DNA of 64,000 bases from Tragulus kanchil (lineage: Eukaryota; Chordata; Mammalia; Artiodactyla; Tragulidae): the NCBI GenBank assembly GCA_022376925.1, contig JAIOJX010000001.1, positions 36,798,170 to 36,862,169 of the forward strand, in the 5' to 3' direction. Positions within the stretch are counted from its first letter, which is position 1, and each line of letters begins with the position of its first letter. Below are positions 1 to 13,022 of the stretch, one piece after another. The notes beneath the pieces were generated by a model. The model ran no database searches. It was not told the origin of the DNA and saw only the letters and a program-made list of their open reading frames with translations. The position numbers and the translations under genes were made by a program.

Positions 1-898
1 GGCCTCACATTTATCCCTAAATTAGGCCACAGCACAGAAGGATTGTTAATCCTATCACATAGCTCAAGCGCTAAGACCAGACAGCCATTTCACAAATTTG
101 GGTCTTTAAGCATGGGGGACAGGGCTGTGCTTGTGGGGATGGGGAGCCACATCCATGACTCACTGCTAACCCATCCTGCTGCTGGAAAAAAATTACTCTA
201 AATGCACATCCTACTGCTTGTGAGTCAGGAATGTCATTTTCATTTATGAAGGATGGAACATTATTTTTCTCTAACATTTCAAGTGAATAACTTTACATAC
301 ATTTTCCCCTCGATTTCCATAGGAATTTGATGCCATGGAAGCAATCAGCTACATGTCCCCAGAGCCTGGCAGAAACTCTTTATTTTTCTTAACAAGTACT
401 TCAAGATCAATAGTTCTGAATTCCCCCTCCTCCCTCCAATTGCATTTCTGGTGAAACCTACTCTGATTGAGGGGTTCGGTGGGGAGAGAGAGTAGTGTGA
501 ATTCCACTGTTATTTTATAAATTTGAACTCACATTTCTATTAAGTCTTAAAAGATGAGCTTTCAGAAGTTCAGAGAAGCTTTCTTGCCAGGTCCCCATTA
601 AGAAGTGTTTGCCTCCCACTGCAAGATTCCCAAAGGTAGATTCATCACTGGTTATATCAAGGAAAAGAGAGGAAAAGAGCAAGAGAGACACCCTTTCTGT
701 TAACTCTCCAGGGCATAGTTTCTGATTTCTCTGTAGCTATTAGGTAAATACACTTAGTAGAACAAAACAGAAAATTTATTCCAGAGGAGAAAAGTCAGGA
801 TCTTGATATATGGTATATCTGATGATGTTGACCCGACTCCAATAGCATGACTCTTTTACCAACTGGCTATGTGTCTCTCCTCTCCTCAGATATAACGC
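1..898. other. No gene recognised
   Basis: Left edge of the window. The frames at 71-277 and 776-970 (minus) show no family signature; the second is antisense to the start of the olfactory receptor pseudogene. Confidence 0.5.
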
Positions 899-1741
899 AT
901 GAATCTCACAGATATGGATAATCTGACCATGATCAAAGAATTTCTCCTGCTGGGATTCAGGAAACTCCATGGGTTACAGTTTTTTTTTTTTTTTTTTCTT
1001 TAGGGGATATTTCTAGGAATCTATGCTGAGGACCATTCTTATCCTTACAGTCATTTCCCTTGAACACAACCTCCAAACCCTCCCCCACCCCAAGCCCATG
1101 TACTTCTCCCTGTCCAATTTCTCCTTCCTTGAGATCTAGTACACTACCTCTATTGTCCCTATGATGCTGCAGACCCTCCTTTCAGGTCTCAAGGGAATTT
1201 CTTGTGTGGGGGCTGTGGTCCAGTTTTACTTCTTCGGTTCCATGGCAGTAGTTGAATGTTTTCTTCTGGCAGCCATGTCTTACGACCGCTACCTTTCCAT
1301 CTGCAGCCCCCTTGGGGTACCCATTGATCGTGAACCTCCACACATGTATACTGCTTGCAGGTGGTCTTGGCTGGGTGGCTTCTTCTGTGACCCTGTGCTG
1401 AAGCTGGCCTGTTCTGATACTGAGACATGGGACCATGGAGACAACCACTTTCCTTTGTCACCGTGGTGCCCTTCCTGCTCACCACAGCCTCCTGTATCCA
1501 CATTGCTGCTGCTGTGGATTCCATCCGCTGCAGGAAAGCAACAGGCTCTCTCCACCTGCTCCTCCCACCTCCCAGTGGTCACTCCGTACTGTGGAACACT
1601 GGGAACAGTGTATGCAATTCCCACAGCAGCCCAGGCTGCTGCCCTGAAGAAGATCTTCTCCCTGTTCTACACTGTGGTTACTCCATGGTCAACTCCATTG
1701 TGTATAGCCTGAGAAACAAGGATGTTAAAAAAAGGCAGTGA
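899..1741 (+). pseudogene. Class II olfactory receptor pseudogene, family 11-like
   Basis: This is a decayed single-exon odorant receptor, originally a seven-transmembrane G-protein-coupled receptor of olfactory neurons. The frame opens at 899 with MNLTD and a sequon, followed by the EFLLLGF motif usual before TM1. TM1 is broken by an 18-20 base T run (about 980-997) and a frame change. The TM2 region still reads PKPMYFSLSNFSFLEI, then a TAG stop falls at 1137-1139. From 1161 the frame gives the TM3 end and MSYDRYLSIC (a DRY variant of MAYDRYVAIC). TM4 and most of extracellular loop 2 are missing: WLGG joins directly to FFCDPVLKLACSD, a loss of roughly 30-40 codons. TM5 is in another frame (near 1450-1515), TM6 (LSTCSSHL) returns to the earlier frame, and the last SLRNKDVKK segment shifts again before TGA at 1739-1741. 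The lesions leave no doubt it is non-functional; the family assignment is tentative. Confidence 0.9.
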
Positions 1742-2353
1742 GGAGGCTTACAAGTCAGTGGGCATATGCTAAAGGGACATAGGGCCCCTCACCATCCCCA
1801 GGGAGTCTTTTTTCTCAGAGCAGCCTGGGCTTCTGTGAAAGACATTGAGCACTACACTGAATACTTGGGGGCTCAGCTCACTTCTACTCCCTCCTTCAAG
1901 AGAAAGGCCCAACAGAGTAAGGACCCCCACTGAGGCCTTACAACCTAATGCCCTTGGGAATTCCAGGTTAATCTTTGGATGGTAAAATAAGTTTGCTGGA
2001 TAAGCGACTCTCTGGGGCTATTCTACCATGCCTTTTAGAGGAAAATATCCAAATTTTTGTGCTATGAAGGTCTATCCCTGTCTGTCTTTTTCTCTGACTC
2101 TTTCTCTCTCTCTTACTGTGTGTGTGTTATAGAAACACCTATTGGTGTTAAAGTTTCTGATGTCATTAAGTCCATGTCCCCAATGTGCCCATGTGTGCAT
2201 ACACACACACACACATCCCTACATACACTCATAGTCGCCATACCCTTTCCATACCAACATAAGTGCCCTTCACATTGCCTCTCCTCAGGGTTCATGCACA
2301 TTCACCTTGCCTACTGTTGTTTCTTAGATCATCTGCCTCTTCGCTGACCAGAA
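1742..2353. other. Pseudogene 3' flank, nothing recognised
   Basis: A short TG/CA-rich stretch lies at 2118-2130 and 2200-2214. No repeat family or coding signal seen. Confidence 0.5.
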
Positions 2354-4627
2354 CCATCTCTAAAATTGTAGAACAGCTATTAACTGTCCTACTTATCTGA
2401 GCAGGTAGTTAATCAAACCCCTCAAAGACTGGAATAACATCATCCTTATTACTCTTGATGCCCCTAAGCACTGTGCTCTACACAGACACAAAATAATTAT
2501 TTGTTGATTGAATGAATCAATAACTAATCAAAGCAATGGAGGTTTGGCGGATGAAGAGGGTTTAAAATAAGTCACTTTTTTTTCTGGCCCCTCCTCCTCA
2601 TTTTTCTCCTCACGGTCATAGACACCCTCAGCTCCCTCCACAGGCAGCTCTGACTGAGCCCCCTAATCTTGCTTCTTTCTATGCCCCATTTTCCTGAAAC
2701 CACACCTGACACTACACTTTCACAGTTTATCACTCTCTAACAGTGCCCCTGGGTTGAAGTCAGAGCTCCTCAGCCTGACTGGTGGCCACCTCTTGACCTC
2801 ACCCCTCGCCAGTTTCCTCATTCTCTGTGTTCCAGCCACACCAAACTTCTCAAGTAAATTGAAAACTCCTTAAAGGGAATATCACCTGCACACCATGTAT
2901 CTCTCACAGCATCTAGAGCTAGAGCAGCACAAAAGCAGTTGCTCAAATAAGATATCTTAAATTGAATAGTAACGGGACCCTCATCTTCCTTTCCTCTTTG
3001 TTTCCACATATTGACTTCTAGTCTGTGAAGCACTTTGGCTTGAGGAAAAGACAGTCTTGATGGGCTGTCAGTAATATGTGTATGTGTGTGTGTGTGTGTA
3101 TTTTATCTCATTTCACCTGCCTACCCTCCAGGTAGACACCACCAGGAGAAGAGATAGACTCCTTCCCCCCAACACACCTCCTCCTATGAGTCAAAGAATG
3201 GCAAGCGGTTTGGGAAACACTTTTCCAGCTGGCTCTTCCTACTCCCTTCCTGACCACCCACAGAGTTCCCTTTTGTATAGAGTCTAATTGTCTCTAATCT
3301 GGCTTTAACTTCTTGTAATTACCCTCAATTAGTAAATAGAGCCTGCAGAACACGCTCCTTGTGGTTAAGACATGGATCCAGAGTAGAAGTGTAATTACTT
3401 TTCAGCCTCTCAGGGGTTCTGCCTAGCCTTCTGTGTACATGTACAGAGCGGAAAGGCTTCATCTGCTCTATCCATATTGATTTTCTTGTTTGCCTCTTCT
3501 GACAGCCATCTCTAAAATTGTAGAACAGCTATTAACTGTCCTACTTATCTGAGCAGGTAGTTAATCAAACCCCTCAAAGACTGGAATAACATCATCCTTA
3601 TTACTCTTGATGCCCTAAGCACTGTGCTCTACACAGACACAAAATAATTATTTGTTGATTGAATGAATCAATAACTAATCAAAGCAATGGAGGTTTGGCG
3701 GATGAAGAGGGTTTAAAATAAGTCACTTTTTTTTCTGGCCCCTCCTCCTCATTTTTCTCCTCACGGTCATAGACACCCTCAGCTCCCTCCACAGGCAGCT
3801 CTGACTGAGCCCCCTAATCTTGCTTCTTTCTATGCCCCATTTTCCTGAAACCACACCTGACACTACACTTTCACAGTTTATCACTCTCTAACAGTGCCCC
3901 TGGGTTGAAGTCAGAGCTCCTCAGCCTGACTGGTGGCCACCTCTTGACCTCACCCCTCGCCAGTTTCCTCATTCTCTGTGTTCCAGCCACACCAAACTTC
4001 TCAAGTAAATTGAAAACTCCTTAAAGGGAATATCACCTGCACACCATGTATCTCTCACAGCATCTAGAGCTAGAGCAGCACAAAAGCAGTTGCTCAAATA
4101 AGATATCTTAAATTGAATAGTAACGGGACCCTCATCTTCCTTTCCTCTTTGTTTCCACATATTGACTTCTAGTCTGTGAAGCACTTTGGCTTGAGGAAAA
4201 GACAGTCTTGATGGGCTGTCAGTAATATGTGTATGTGTGTGTGTGTGTGTATTTTATCTCATTTCACCTGCCTACCCTCCAGGTAGACACCACCAGGAGA
4301 AGAGATAGACTCCTTCCCCCCAACACACCTCCTCCTATGAGTCAAAGAATGGCAAGCGGTTTGGGAAACACTTTTCCAGCTGGCTCTTCCTACTCCCTTC
4401 CTGACCACCCACAGAGTTCCCTTTTGTATAGAGTCTAATTGTCTCTAATCTGGCTTTAACTTCTTGTAATTACCCTCAATTAGTAAATAGAGCCTGCAGA
4501 ACACGCTCCTTGTGGTTAAGACATGGATCCAGAGTAGAAGTGTAATTACTTTTCAGCCTCTCAGGGGTTCTGCCTAGCCTTCTGTGTACATGTACAGAGC
4601 GGAAAGGCTTCATCTGCTCTATCCATA
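2354..4627. repeat. Tandem direct duplication 1, period about 1152 bp
   Basis: Copy 1 is 2354-3476 and copy 2 is 3506-4627. I see one difference, a C-run of four versus three (near 2461 and 3613). The 29-base junction (3477-3505) resembles a deletion-ridden version of the sequence just before copy 1: TGCCTCTTC..TGAC.AG matches 2333-2352 with several bases missing. Each copy holds an L2-like stretch and a short TG repeat. The open frames inside are identical in both copies and look spurious. Confidence 0.93.
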
Positions 4628-4734
4628 CCTGGCTTTCTTTTATTCTTAAATCTGAGTGTCTGAGATAGGTTAAGGGTTTTCTTTAGTGTATTGTTGTCGG
4701 GAATCAAAAATAAAATCTACAGTCTAAGGTCAAC

Positions 4735-5290
4735 TGAGCTTAGAAACCTTCAACTACTTCCCATTGCTTTTAGGATAAAATCTAAATGCCCCCATGGAAG
4801 TGACCAACATTATTTGTCAAAATTCAAGGACATGTAGCCCATCTAGAAGCTATTCATTACCCAAAAAATATAACTCTTGATTCAAGTCTCAAGTGTCATC
4901 TTTTGTTGCTTTTTTGCTCTCTGCACTCCTTTCTTTCCTGGATGTTCCTCACACCTGCTTGTCTCCTCATAATTTTCATGGATGCTGTTCTTTCTCCCCT
5001 TCCTTACTCCACTATTTATTTGGCTCATTCTTTGAGTTCCACCCAGTCTCTTTATCACATGCTTTTAGACCAGCCTAGCCTCTTTGTTTTTTCAATATAA
5101 ATTTCTCATAGTTGCATTAGAATATTCTGCATGAGATTATACACACAGACACACAAACACAGACACACACGCACACACACTCTCCCTGGACTATAAACAT
5201 CACAGGGCCTGTTTTGTTTGAACACTACATCCCTGGTACCCAGCCCAGAGATTAACAAGGAATAATTATTCAATAAATACATGTTAATAA
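4735..5290 (-). mobile_element. L2-like sequence
   Basis: CCATTGCTTTTAGGATAAAA at the left and GGACTATAAACATCACAGGG..CTGGTACCCAGC..TTCAATAAATA at the right look like two ends of an L2 in reverse. A CA-rich stretch (5141-5180) interrupts it. Identification is by pattern only. Confidence 0.45.
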
Positions 5291-7429
5291 AAGAATGAAA
5301 AAGAGCCATCTAAAGTTATTTCATTTATTTGATAAAGCATCATGTTTCTCTTACTCCAGATGCAGTTATTTAATCTTCTGGTGGACTAATTAGTTTCACT
5401 CTGTCCCCCAAACCACAGTCTATCTCCCTATCCCCTGCCAATCATCACACAACTGTGTCTAATTTCCCCGAGGGAACTGGAGGAGGGTGTATGGCTCATC
5501 CCTACTGGTGAGAAACACGTCAAAGGGCATGTCCTGCTCACAGTGGTAGTACAGCTTCCCTGCTGAACACAAAAGGCAGCACTATTTTTATCATAGCACT
5601 TTGGTTGATACACCGCTTCTGCAGTATGAATAGTCTTTCTCTATTCAGTGAAACATTATGTTAATAACTGGACAGAGTAATTAATAGCAGATCAGATTAC
5701 ATTTTCATGTCTCTGTACGAGCCAAAGAGAAATTATCCTCGTTAACCTGATCAGTACAAACTGTTATACTAGATGAGAAGAGCTCCAGCTTCAATTTATA
5801 CCTTAACCCTAGCTGTTTTGGCCACATACCTTGCTGGGACCTCTGTGGCTGCTCAGGATACAGGGAGAAAAATTCTGGAATGGGAAAGTCAGGGGAAAGA
5901 AGAAGGAACACCGACTTCAGTTTTGCCATAAAGGAAGCTTCCCAACAGTACCTGCCTCAAAATTAGGAACACATCCACATTAGATTTTCTATACAAGGAC
6001 AAGGTGGCTAGGCTAGAATGTGGGAAAGGCTGCATGGCTCTTAGGGCAATGACACTAATTGTGAAAGGTTATAATCATGCTGCAGAGCATCATATTTGGA
6101 GCTAAAACTCCAGAGAGAAAACCTAGAGACAGATTTCAGTACCTTAAAAGTAGAGGACTACCGAGAATTAGACAAGTATCAGGAACCCAGGCAAATGAAT
6201 TGGCCGTCAGAGTGGGATTCACAGGTTAATTTTAGTAGAAACCAAGAATAGAGGTAAACAATATTTAGGGCTTTCTGGCAGGGGGCTCCACTCTTTTTAA
6301 ACTTTACTGCTTCTTCTGCTTCTCAAGTTTTAGAGACTCTTCCTGGTACCCAGAGAGATTAACAGTTTTTTGTTAATAAAAGAATGAAAAGAGCCATCTA
6401 AAGTTATTTCATTTATTTGATAAAGCATCATGTTTCTCTTACTCCAGATGCAGTTATTTAATCTTCTGGTGGACTAATTAGTTTCACTCTGTCCCCAAAC
6501 CACAGTCTATCTCCCTATCCCCTGCCAATCATCACACAACTGTGTCTAATTTCCCCGAGGGAACTGGAGGAGGGTGTATGGCTCATCCCTACTGGTGAGA
6601 AACACGTCAAAGGGCATGTCCTGCTCACAGTGGTAGTACAGCTTCCCTGCTGAACACAAAAGGCAGCACTATTTTTATCATAGCACTTTGGTTGATACAC
6701 CGCTTCTGCAGTATGAATAGTCTTTCTCTATTCAGTGAAACATTATGTTAATAACTGGACAGAGTAATTAATAGCAGATCAGATTACATTTTCATGTCTC
6801 TGTACGAGCCAAAGAGAAATTATCCTCGTTAACCTGATCAGTACAAACTGTTATACTAGATGAGAAGAGCTCCAGCTTCAATTTATACCTTAACCCTAGC
6901 TGTTTTGGCCACATACCTTGCTGGGACCTCTGTGGCTGCTCAGGATACAGGGAGAAAAATTCTGGAATGGGAAAGTCAGGGGAAAGAAGAAGGAACACCG
7001 ACTTCAGTTTTGCCATAAAGGAAGCTTCCCAACAGTACCTGCCTCAAAATTAGGAACACATCCACATTAGATTTTCTATACAAGGACAAGGTGGCTAGGC
7101 TAGAATGTGGGAAAGGCTGCATGGCTCTTAGGGCAATGACACTAATTGTGAAAGGTTATAATCATGCTGCAGAGCATCATATTTGGAGCTAAAACTCCAG
7201 AGAGAAAACCTAGAGACAGATTTCAGTACCTTAAAAGTAGAGGACTACCGAGAATTAGACAAGTATCAGGAACCCAGGCAAATGAATTGGCCGTCAGAGT
7301 GGGATTCACAGGTTAATTTTAGTAGAAACCAAGAATAGAGGTAAACAATATTTAGGGCTTTCTGGCAGGGGGCTCCACTCTTTTTAAACTTTACTGCTTC
7401 TTCTGCTTCTCAAGTTTTAGAGACTCTTC
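5283..7429. repeat. Tandem direct duplication 2, period about 1089 bp
   Basis: Copy 1 is 5283-6342 and copy 2 is 6372-7429. The differences I see are homopolymer lengths: five versus four A near 5296, and five versus four C near 5406. The junction 6343-6371 (CTGGTACCCAGAGAGATTAA...) is a shortened version of 5234-5283 upstream of copy 1, with about 20 bases lost, so copy 2 really begins earlier but with a degraded leading edge. No gene is recognised inside. Confidence 0.93.
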
Positions 7430-8167
7430 AAAAATTTATCTTCTATGTCCATCTTCATCTGTAGTGTAAGATCACTCCCAGCACAAACGTGAACGAAGAG
7501 ATGATGTCTGGTATCACTACTCCTCTAGATGGTCAAGATTAGGGTTTAATAAAGCTGATATCAAACTGTGTTTCAGTTTCACTACTAAAGTAATAAGAGA
7601 GAGTATGTGCCAAACTCATCAGAATTTACATATCCAAGTGAGAGTTATCCTCTTCACGGAAGTCCACTTGGAAACTATATATTTATTCCATATATTGATT
7701 CTAAAAAGAAAATCAATGGAACTTATTTTTGAGTATCTTATTTAGATATCTATTGAATTTCCTTAGCTAACATTAACTTTTATCTTCTGAGGATGGATTT
7801 ACATTCTACAAATGTTCAAAGGTCCCTTTGAGTTTAGTCTGATAAGTAACTTTGAAGCCTAAGGGTGTAATTCAAAGAAGTTGAATTCTTTATTATTCTT
7901 AATGTTATGAGTCATTAAATGTTGTTCAGGCTTATGGGTCAAATCAGAGATGGCCAGAATCTAAAGATCAGATCGACCATTAGGGCTTACATTACCTCTA
8001 AGAAGAGCTTAACTATTATGAAACCAACTCAAGGAGGTGACCAAAATGTCAGGGAGACCTGGAAGTGGCAATAATAGAAGTCAATGAAAGAAAGGCAGAA
8101 GGAATCCAGGACTCCCCAGAGCAGACAGAAGTATAATTCTAAAGTAAGGGACAGAGTCCTGCTAAAA
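7430..8167. other. Unassigned intergenic sequence
   Basis: AT-rich, with no open frame of note and no repeat I can name. Confidence 0.5.
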
Positions 8168-8411
8168 AGGAGTTTCCCCAGTGGCTCAGCAGTAAAGAAT
8201 CCACTTGCAGTGTAGGAGACACAGGAGACCTGGGTTCAATCCCTGTATCAGGGAGATCATCTGGAGAAAGGAATGGCTACCCACTCCATTATTCTTACCT
8301 GGAGAATCCCATGAACAGAGGAACCTGGTGGGCTATAGTTCATGGTGTCACATAGAGTCAGACATGACTGAGTGACTAACACACACACATACACACACAC
8401 ACACACACACA
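8168..8411 (+). mobile_element. Bov-tA SINE with (AC)n tail
   Basis: The tRNA-Glu-like head (TGGCTCAGCAGTAAAGAATCC, with a GGTTCAATCCC B box) is followed by the Bov-A body (GGCTACCCACTCC, GAGTCAGACATGACTGAGTG) and an AC microsatellite tail at 8379-8411. Confidence 0.85.
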
Positions 8412-8528
8412 GATTAGAAAGGCACAAAGAGAGGCAAATCAGAACACTACTCTCAGAGTAAATGGATTGTCAGTTGGGGAAGCACATAAGCTATTTGGAT
8501 TCTAGAAGAAGTTATAGAAAATTAAGAA

Positions 8529-8863
8529 GGCTGGGCTTCCCCTGGTGGTCCAGTGGGTAAGGACACCTCCTTGCAGTGCAAGGGGCGCCGGTTGGAGCCC
8601 TGGCCTGGGAAGATCCCACGTGCCGCGGAGTGGCTGGACTGATGTGTCCAATCACCGAGCCGGAGCTCTGGAGCGCATGCGCCCAGAGCCGGTGCTCTGC
8701 AACGACAGACGCCACCGCGATGGGAGGCCCACAGGAGCCAAAGAACGAAGACGAATGAAAATAGAGAAATGAAAGACCAATAGAAGTGACCCGCCCACTC
8801 CCCTCCCTCCCCAACCCGACCCCCGCCCAAAGTAAATAAATAAATAAATCTTTAAAAAAAAAA
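8529..8863 (+). mobile_element. tRNA-Glu-like SINE (GTCCAGTGGG type), CpG-rich copy
   Basis: It has the head CCTGGTGGTCCAGTGGGTAA and a body with CCGGAGCTCTGGAGCGCATG, then an A-rich tail. It is flanked by GAAAATTAAGAAGG on both sides (8517-8529 and about 8864-8877), a clean target duplication. Many CpGs remain, suggesting a recent insertion. The same family occurs at seven other loci here, one of them duplicated. Confidence 0.88.
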
Positions 8864-8877
8864 AAGAAAATTAAGAA

Positions 8878-10533
8878 GGACTCCAATAAATTTATGGGAT
8901 GCGAAAGTCAGAGTAAGACAGAATTTCTAGTAGTTCTCCTATGCAAGTAAAATTATTCCAAGAGCCAAGGACAGAGCTGAACCCACAGGGATTTTTGAAC
9001 GCCCTTAGGAACAACTAAAATAGCCAAAGTTGTTAACCACAGCAATGTTTTAGTGGAGAAGCAAATCACATAATTTCAGTAGTACTTTAGAATGACTTCC
9101 CTATTAGCCTGGCTGCCTGGTTTGACAATTGAATTCTACATGATTCTATAATCATTGTTTGTAGAAAATCATCGTCGTTGGAAGAATAGCTATCCTCATG
9201 TGTAGTTGGATCCTGCACCCATCTGGGGGTCTCTGGCATGCTGAATTTGCCTCTGAGGTTTCTAGCACTTTCACTTCTTGGATATACTAGAAAAGTCACC
9301 TTCCACCTTGGTTGCTATTGTGCTTGAGAAACCTTGTTTTATCCAACTTCCCTTGAAAGTTCAATACAAATGTCTAGTCCTTCCTGTTTTCATTCATAAC
9401 TCAAAATGCACTAATATTTTTTCAGAAACTTTCTTGTGTTTAGGGGTTCTTCCCCAACAAGTCAGCTTCTTCATCCAAATTGGATTCCCAGCTATCATTC
9501 TTACCATTGCAAGGCATTAAGACATTTAACAAAGCAAATCTTTGACCTTTTCAGTATTTCCATCAGAGTCCTATCAATGATTGCAAGACTGATTCAGGCA
9601 TCATCATGGACATCTTTCCTGAACCAATTCTTGCTCTCGATACTATTCATCCCCTCATAATCTCTTAACACTTGCAAATTCATTTCACACAGTACTGATA
9701 CTGATCCTTTGCTCTAAACAATAGCCACTCATTTTTTCAGTGACATGAAAACACCATGAATTTCACCACCAGTGCTAGCTAGTGCACCACTGATTGGCTG
9801 ATGTTGACAATTTTATTCATAAAGGTTAAAGCATGTTTCCAGTTTAGCCTTGGTCACAGTTTCAAACATTGAGCAACAATTTCCCTTTGAATTGTATAGA
9901 GGTAGATTCAAGGATGATTATTTTAGAAATTAGGACATTTACGTTGTCCTTTCTCTTTCATATATTTTGCAATCATTATCCCAGCTAGGACTAGCTGAAG
10001 GTCATTGCTCTATTATTAATTGGTGAGAAGAGCAGTTTGACTTAATGAAAAGTCAGAATTTCCTTCAAAGCTATAAAGAAATTCTCCATTAATACTGACT
10101 CTTCTTTTTCAGGAACTTACTTCACAGAGTGATGTCAGAAACATATTCCATTCCAGCTGTGCTCCAGGGGGAAGCTATGACTCTCTCAGGCTTTTGGGAT
10201 ATATTTTTGGCTCCTTGGGACATGACTCCACATCAGCTATTCCTGAGCTAAAGACACTGTTGACCTTTAACTTCCCCACTAATATGGCCTTGACTTTCTC
10301 TTTTCTTTAGCTGTCACTACGGTTAGCTAAGGACCAAGAGCTTCCATTAATTCTCTATGTCTCTGTGTAGTAGGCTAACTTTATTCAAATGAACTTTTCT
10401 CAGTTGATTAACTGAGCTCTTGTTGTTTGTTACTGTTACTTCCAAATATATACAGTGAATTGTTTTACCAAGTAGATGGCTTAATGGGATGCCTATTAAT
10501 AAATAGATAAATATAAGTCAAGTTTCCAACTCT
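8878..10533. other. Unassigned intergenic sequence
   Basis: Small frames (9087-9660) overlap on both strands without domain signature. Nothing recognised. Confidence 0.5.
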
Positions 10534-10818
10534 GAATATACGTTGAAAAGACTGATGCTGAGACTGAAGCTCCAATACTTTGGCCACCTGATGCAAAGAA
10601 CAGAGACTCACTGAGAAAGATCCTGATGCTGGGAAAGACTGAAGGTAATAGAAGAGGTTGGCAGAAGATGAGATGGTTAGATAACATCACTGACTCAATG
10701 GAAATGAATTTGAGCAAACTCTGGATGATAGTGGAGGACAGATAAGCCTGGCATGCTACAGTCCATGGCATCACAAAGAGCTGGACACAACATGATACAG
10801 TGACTGAACAACAGCAAC
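10534..10818 (+). mobile_element. BovB LINE 3' end
   Basis: The last ~285 bases of BovB are recognised by GCTCCAATACTTTGGCCACC, the GATGCTGGGAAAGACTGAAGG stretch and the terminal GTCCATGGCATCACAAAGAG. It is 5'-truncated. Confidence 0.85.
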
Positions 10819-12796
10819 AAATACTCAAGTTTCCTGTGTAAACGAAACCTGCATTACCCATGTAATTCTGTTTAAAGTATTTATTTACCACCAACTATCT
10901 CCTTTCTTTTTGTAACTGATGAAATAGTAAAGTCTAAATCTATGAGAGTCCCATATTATAAATTAGTGAAATTCAAATTAATGAGGTTTAGTTTGTCTAC
11001 ATTAACCCAAACTATAATGATATAACACTTATCTTAAAGTTCCCTTCCTAGAAACCATAAATGTCTAATTCTCTCAGAGCTAAACTCTAAAAATTAATCT
11101 TTAAAAACCTTAGAGCAGCCAAATCTTGTATAGATGATATAAAGTCTATACATCAAAACTCATGCAGAGTACTTACAGGAAAACTTCTAAGGCTCTTAGT
11201 CTTACACAATTGTGATTCAGCATGGTTTCTGAGCCTAGGATAAAATGGAAGACTTCAAAGGGCAACTGGAGGCATAAACAGTATAATCAGCAAGCAAAAA
11301 CTTTAGAAAGACTGGATACTTCTTTAAAAATAGACAGCCTGTGGCCATTTGTTGGATGATTAAACAGTCTGATACACTAAGGACACACCTTACATTCCAG
11401 CCCAACTCAATGATTAGTGTCTGTAAAAATGACGAGAATCAACCCGAGCAGGGCAAATTGTGTCAGCTTCACTTGGCACAAAAAGATAGGGATACACAAA
11501 ATAGGTGAAGAAGATTAAGAGATAATGAACTTACAGCTTTAAAATAAATATGTCACCGGGATATAATGTACACATAAGGAATATAGTCAGTAATGTCGTA
11601 ACAACTTTGTATGGTGATGGATGGTAACTGGTCTCACTGAGGAGACTATTTCGAAATGTATGAAAACATCAACCTGCTGTGCTATACAGGTGAAGCTCAT
11701 ACAATATTGTATGTTAAGTATAAATTTAAGACTATAGAGACACCCATTTATAACAATTGCAATGAGAAGGACTTAGCCACTGCAAGTGCACTTCTATTAT
11801 CTGAGACACATACTTGCAAACATTTCCTTGCCAGCCAATGCTGAACAGATCAGGTGTTAAGGTATCTGCCAACTGAGGCATGTCTCACTGGGCTCTGCCA
11901 GCCTGGCTTCAATGCACAGAAAAGGATTTGTAATGAGCACAGCATTTACATGTAAATAAAGCAGATGCTGGTGAAATATTCATGAAACTTTTTCTCTCCC
12001 CTCCCTGAGGTGGCACACGTGGGACTGTTATCAGTGTAGGTAGTGTCCCAGTTATTAACAACTTTGAGTTAATGAGGTGGGTGCTTTGCTGCATCTGTGT
12101 GTGGTGGTGGTGAAAGGTTGGGGGAAGGGGTGGTTATTTTCTAGAGATAGGTCCCAAAGCACCAGAGAGTTTATTAGACAAAAAAGAATCCGTGGAGTTG
12201 GTCATTTTGCCATACCACTTTTCAGAATAAATGTGTTCCAGCAAGAAAGGAAGATATCAATAAGGAAAAGTTTTTTTTTTTCCCAGTTTCTAATGAAGTA
12301 CGGGAATTTCCTCTCACCTGTTACCAACGGTACACATACCCTCTGGGAGGAGGGGAGACGTGCAAAATAATGGCCTCCTAAGGAGCTGTTATGCACTTGC
12401 TTTTAATAACTCCCCCTGAGCACATCTCCCAGTAAAGTTCTTTGTAGTTAAAATGCCTTCTTTAACTAAGTCATATGCGACCAATTAAAACCACCAAACT
12501 CTGTAGTGAATGCTGCACTAACTCCTTAATCCATTAGTGCACAAGGGAAAGAGGAAAATGACAAAAGAAAGGGAGTCACTTGCAAGCTTAGCTACGGGGG
12601 TGCACAGGTTGCTTGTAGGTAAATGCACTGTGTATGTCTACACAGAATGATTTGTGTGAATCTTGTAGGGAGACACTTATATGAAACATTGTGTGTTTGT
12701 ATATATTCATACTCATTTATATTTGTGCAATATATGGATGATATGACTGTGTATGTCAGTAGAATGCTTACACTGGGGCCATTTAGTGGAGGGATA
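10819..12796. other. Mostly unassigned intergenic sequence
   Basis: Apart from the old L1 end at 11490-11722, nothing is recognised. The frame at 12077-12370 has no family signature. Confidence 0.45.
11490..11722 (+). mobile_element. Old L1 3' UTR end
   Basis: The order AATAAATATGTCACCGGGAT, GGTGATGGATGGTAACTGG, then a poly-purine end matches the terminal part of the L1 at 62960-63120 and related L1M ends. Confidence 0.65.
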
Positions 12797-12810
12797 AAGA
12801 GTTCAATGGA

Positions 12811-13010
12811 CTTGTCAGGTGGCTCGATGGTAAAGAATCTGCCTGCAATGCAGGAGACCCAAGTTAAATCCCTGGGTCAGGAAGATCCCCTGGAGAAGGA
12901 ATGGCAACCCATTCCAGTATTCCTGCTTGGAGAATCCCATGACAAAGGAGCCTGGTGGGCCCCAGTCTGTGGGGTCACAAAGAGTCAGACACCACTGGGT
13001 GACTAAATCT
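12811..13010 (+). mobile_element. Bov-tA SINE with 12-bp target duplication
   Basis: This is a complete Bov-tA. AAAGAGTTCAAT occurs on both sides (12797-12808 and about 13011-13022), a clean target-site duplication. Confidence 0.9.
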
Positions 13011-13022
13011 AAAGAGTTCAAT

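Noticed and set aside
8512..8886. 124-residue minus-strand frame with Cys/Pro-rich C-terminus, and similar frames at 26437-26829, 36469-36994, 45180-45664 and 46470-46773
   Set aside because: All are translations of the same SINE family (shared AEHRLWAHALQSSG-like text) and are not genes.
12623..13006. 127-residue plus-strand frame
   Set aside because: The C-terminal half is translated Bov-tA and the rest has no signature.
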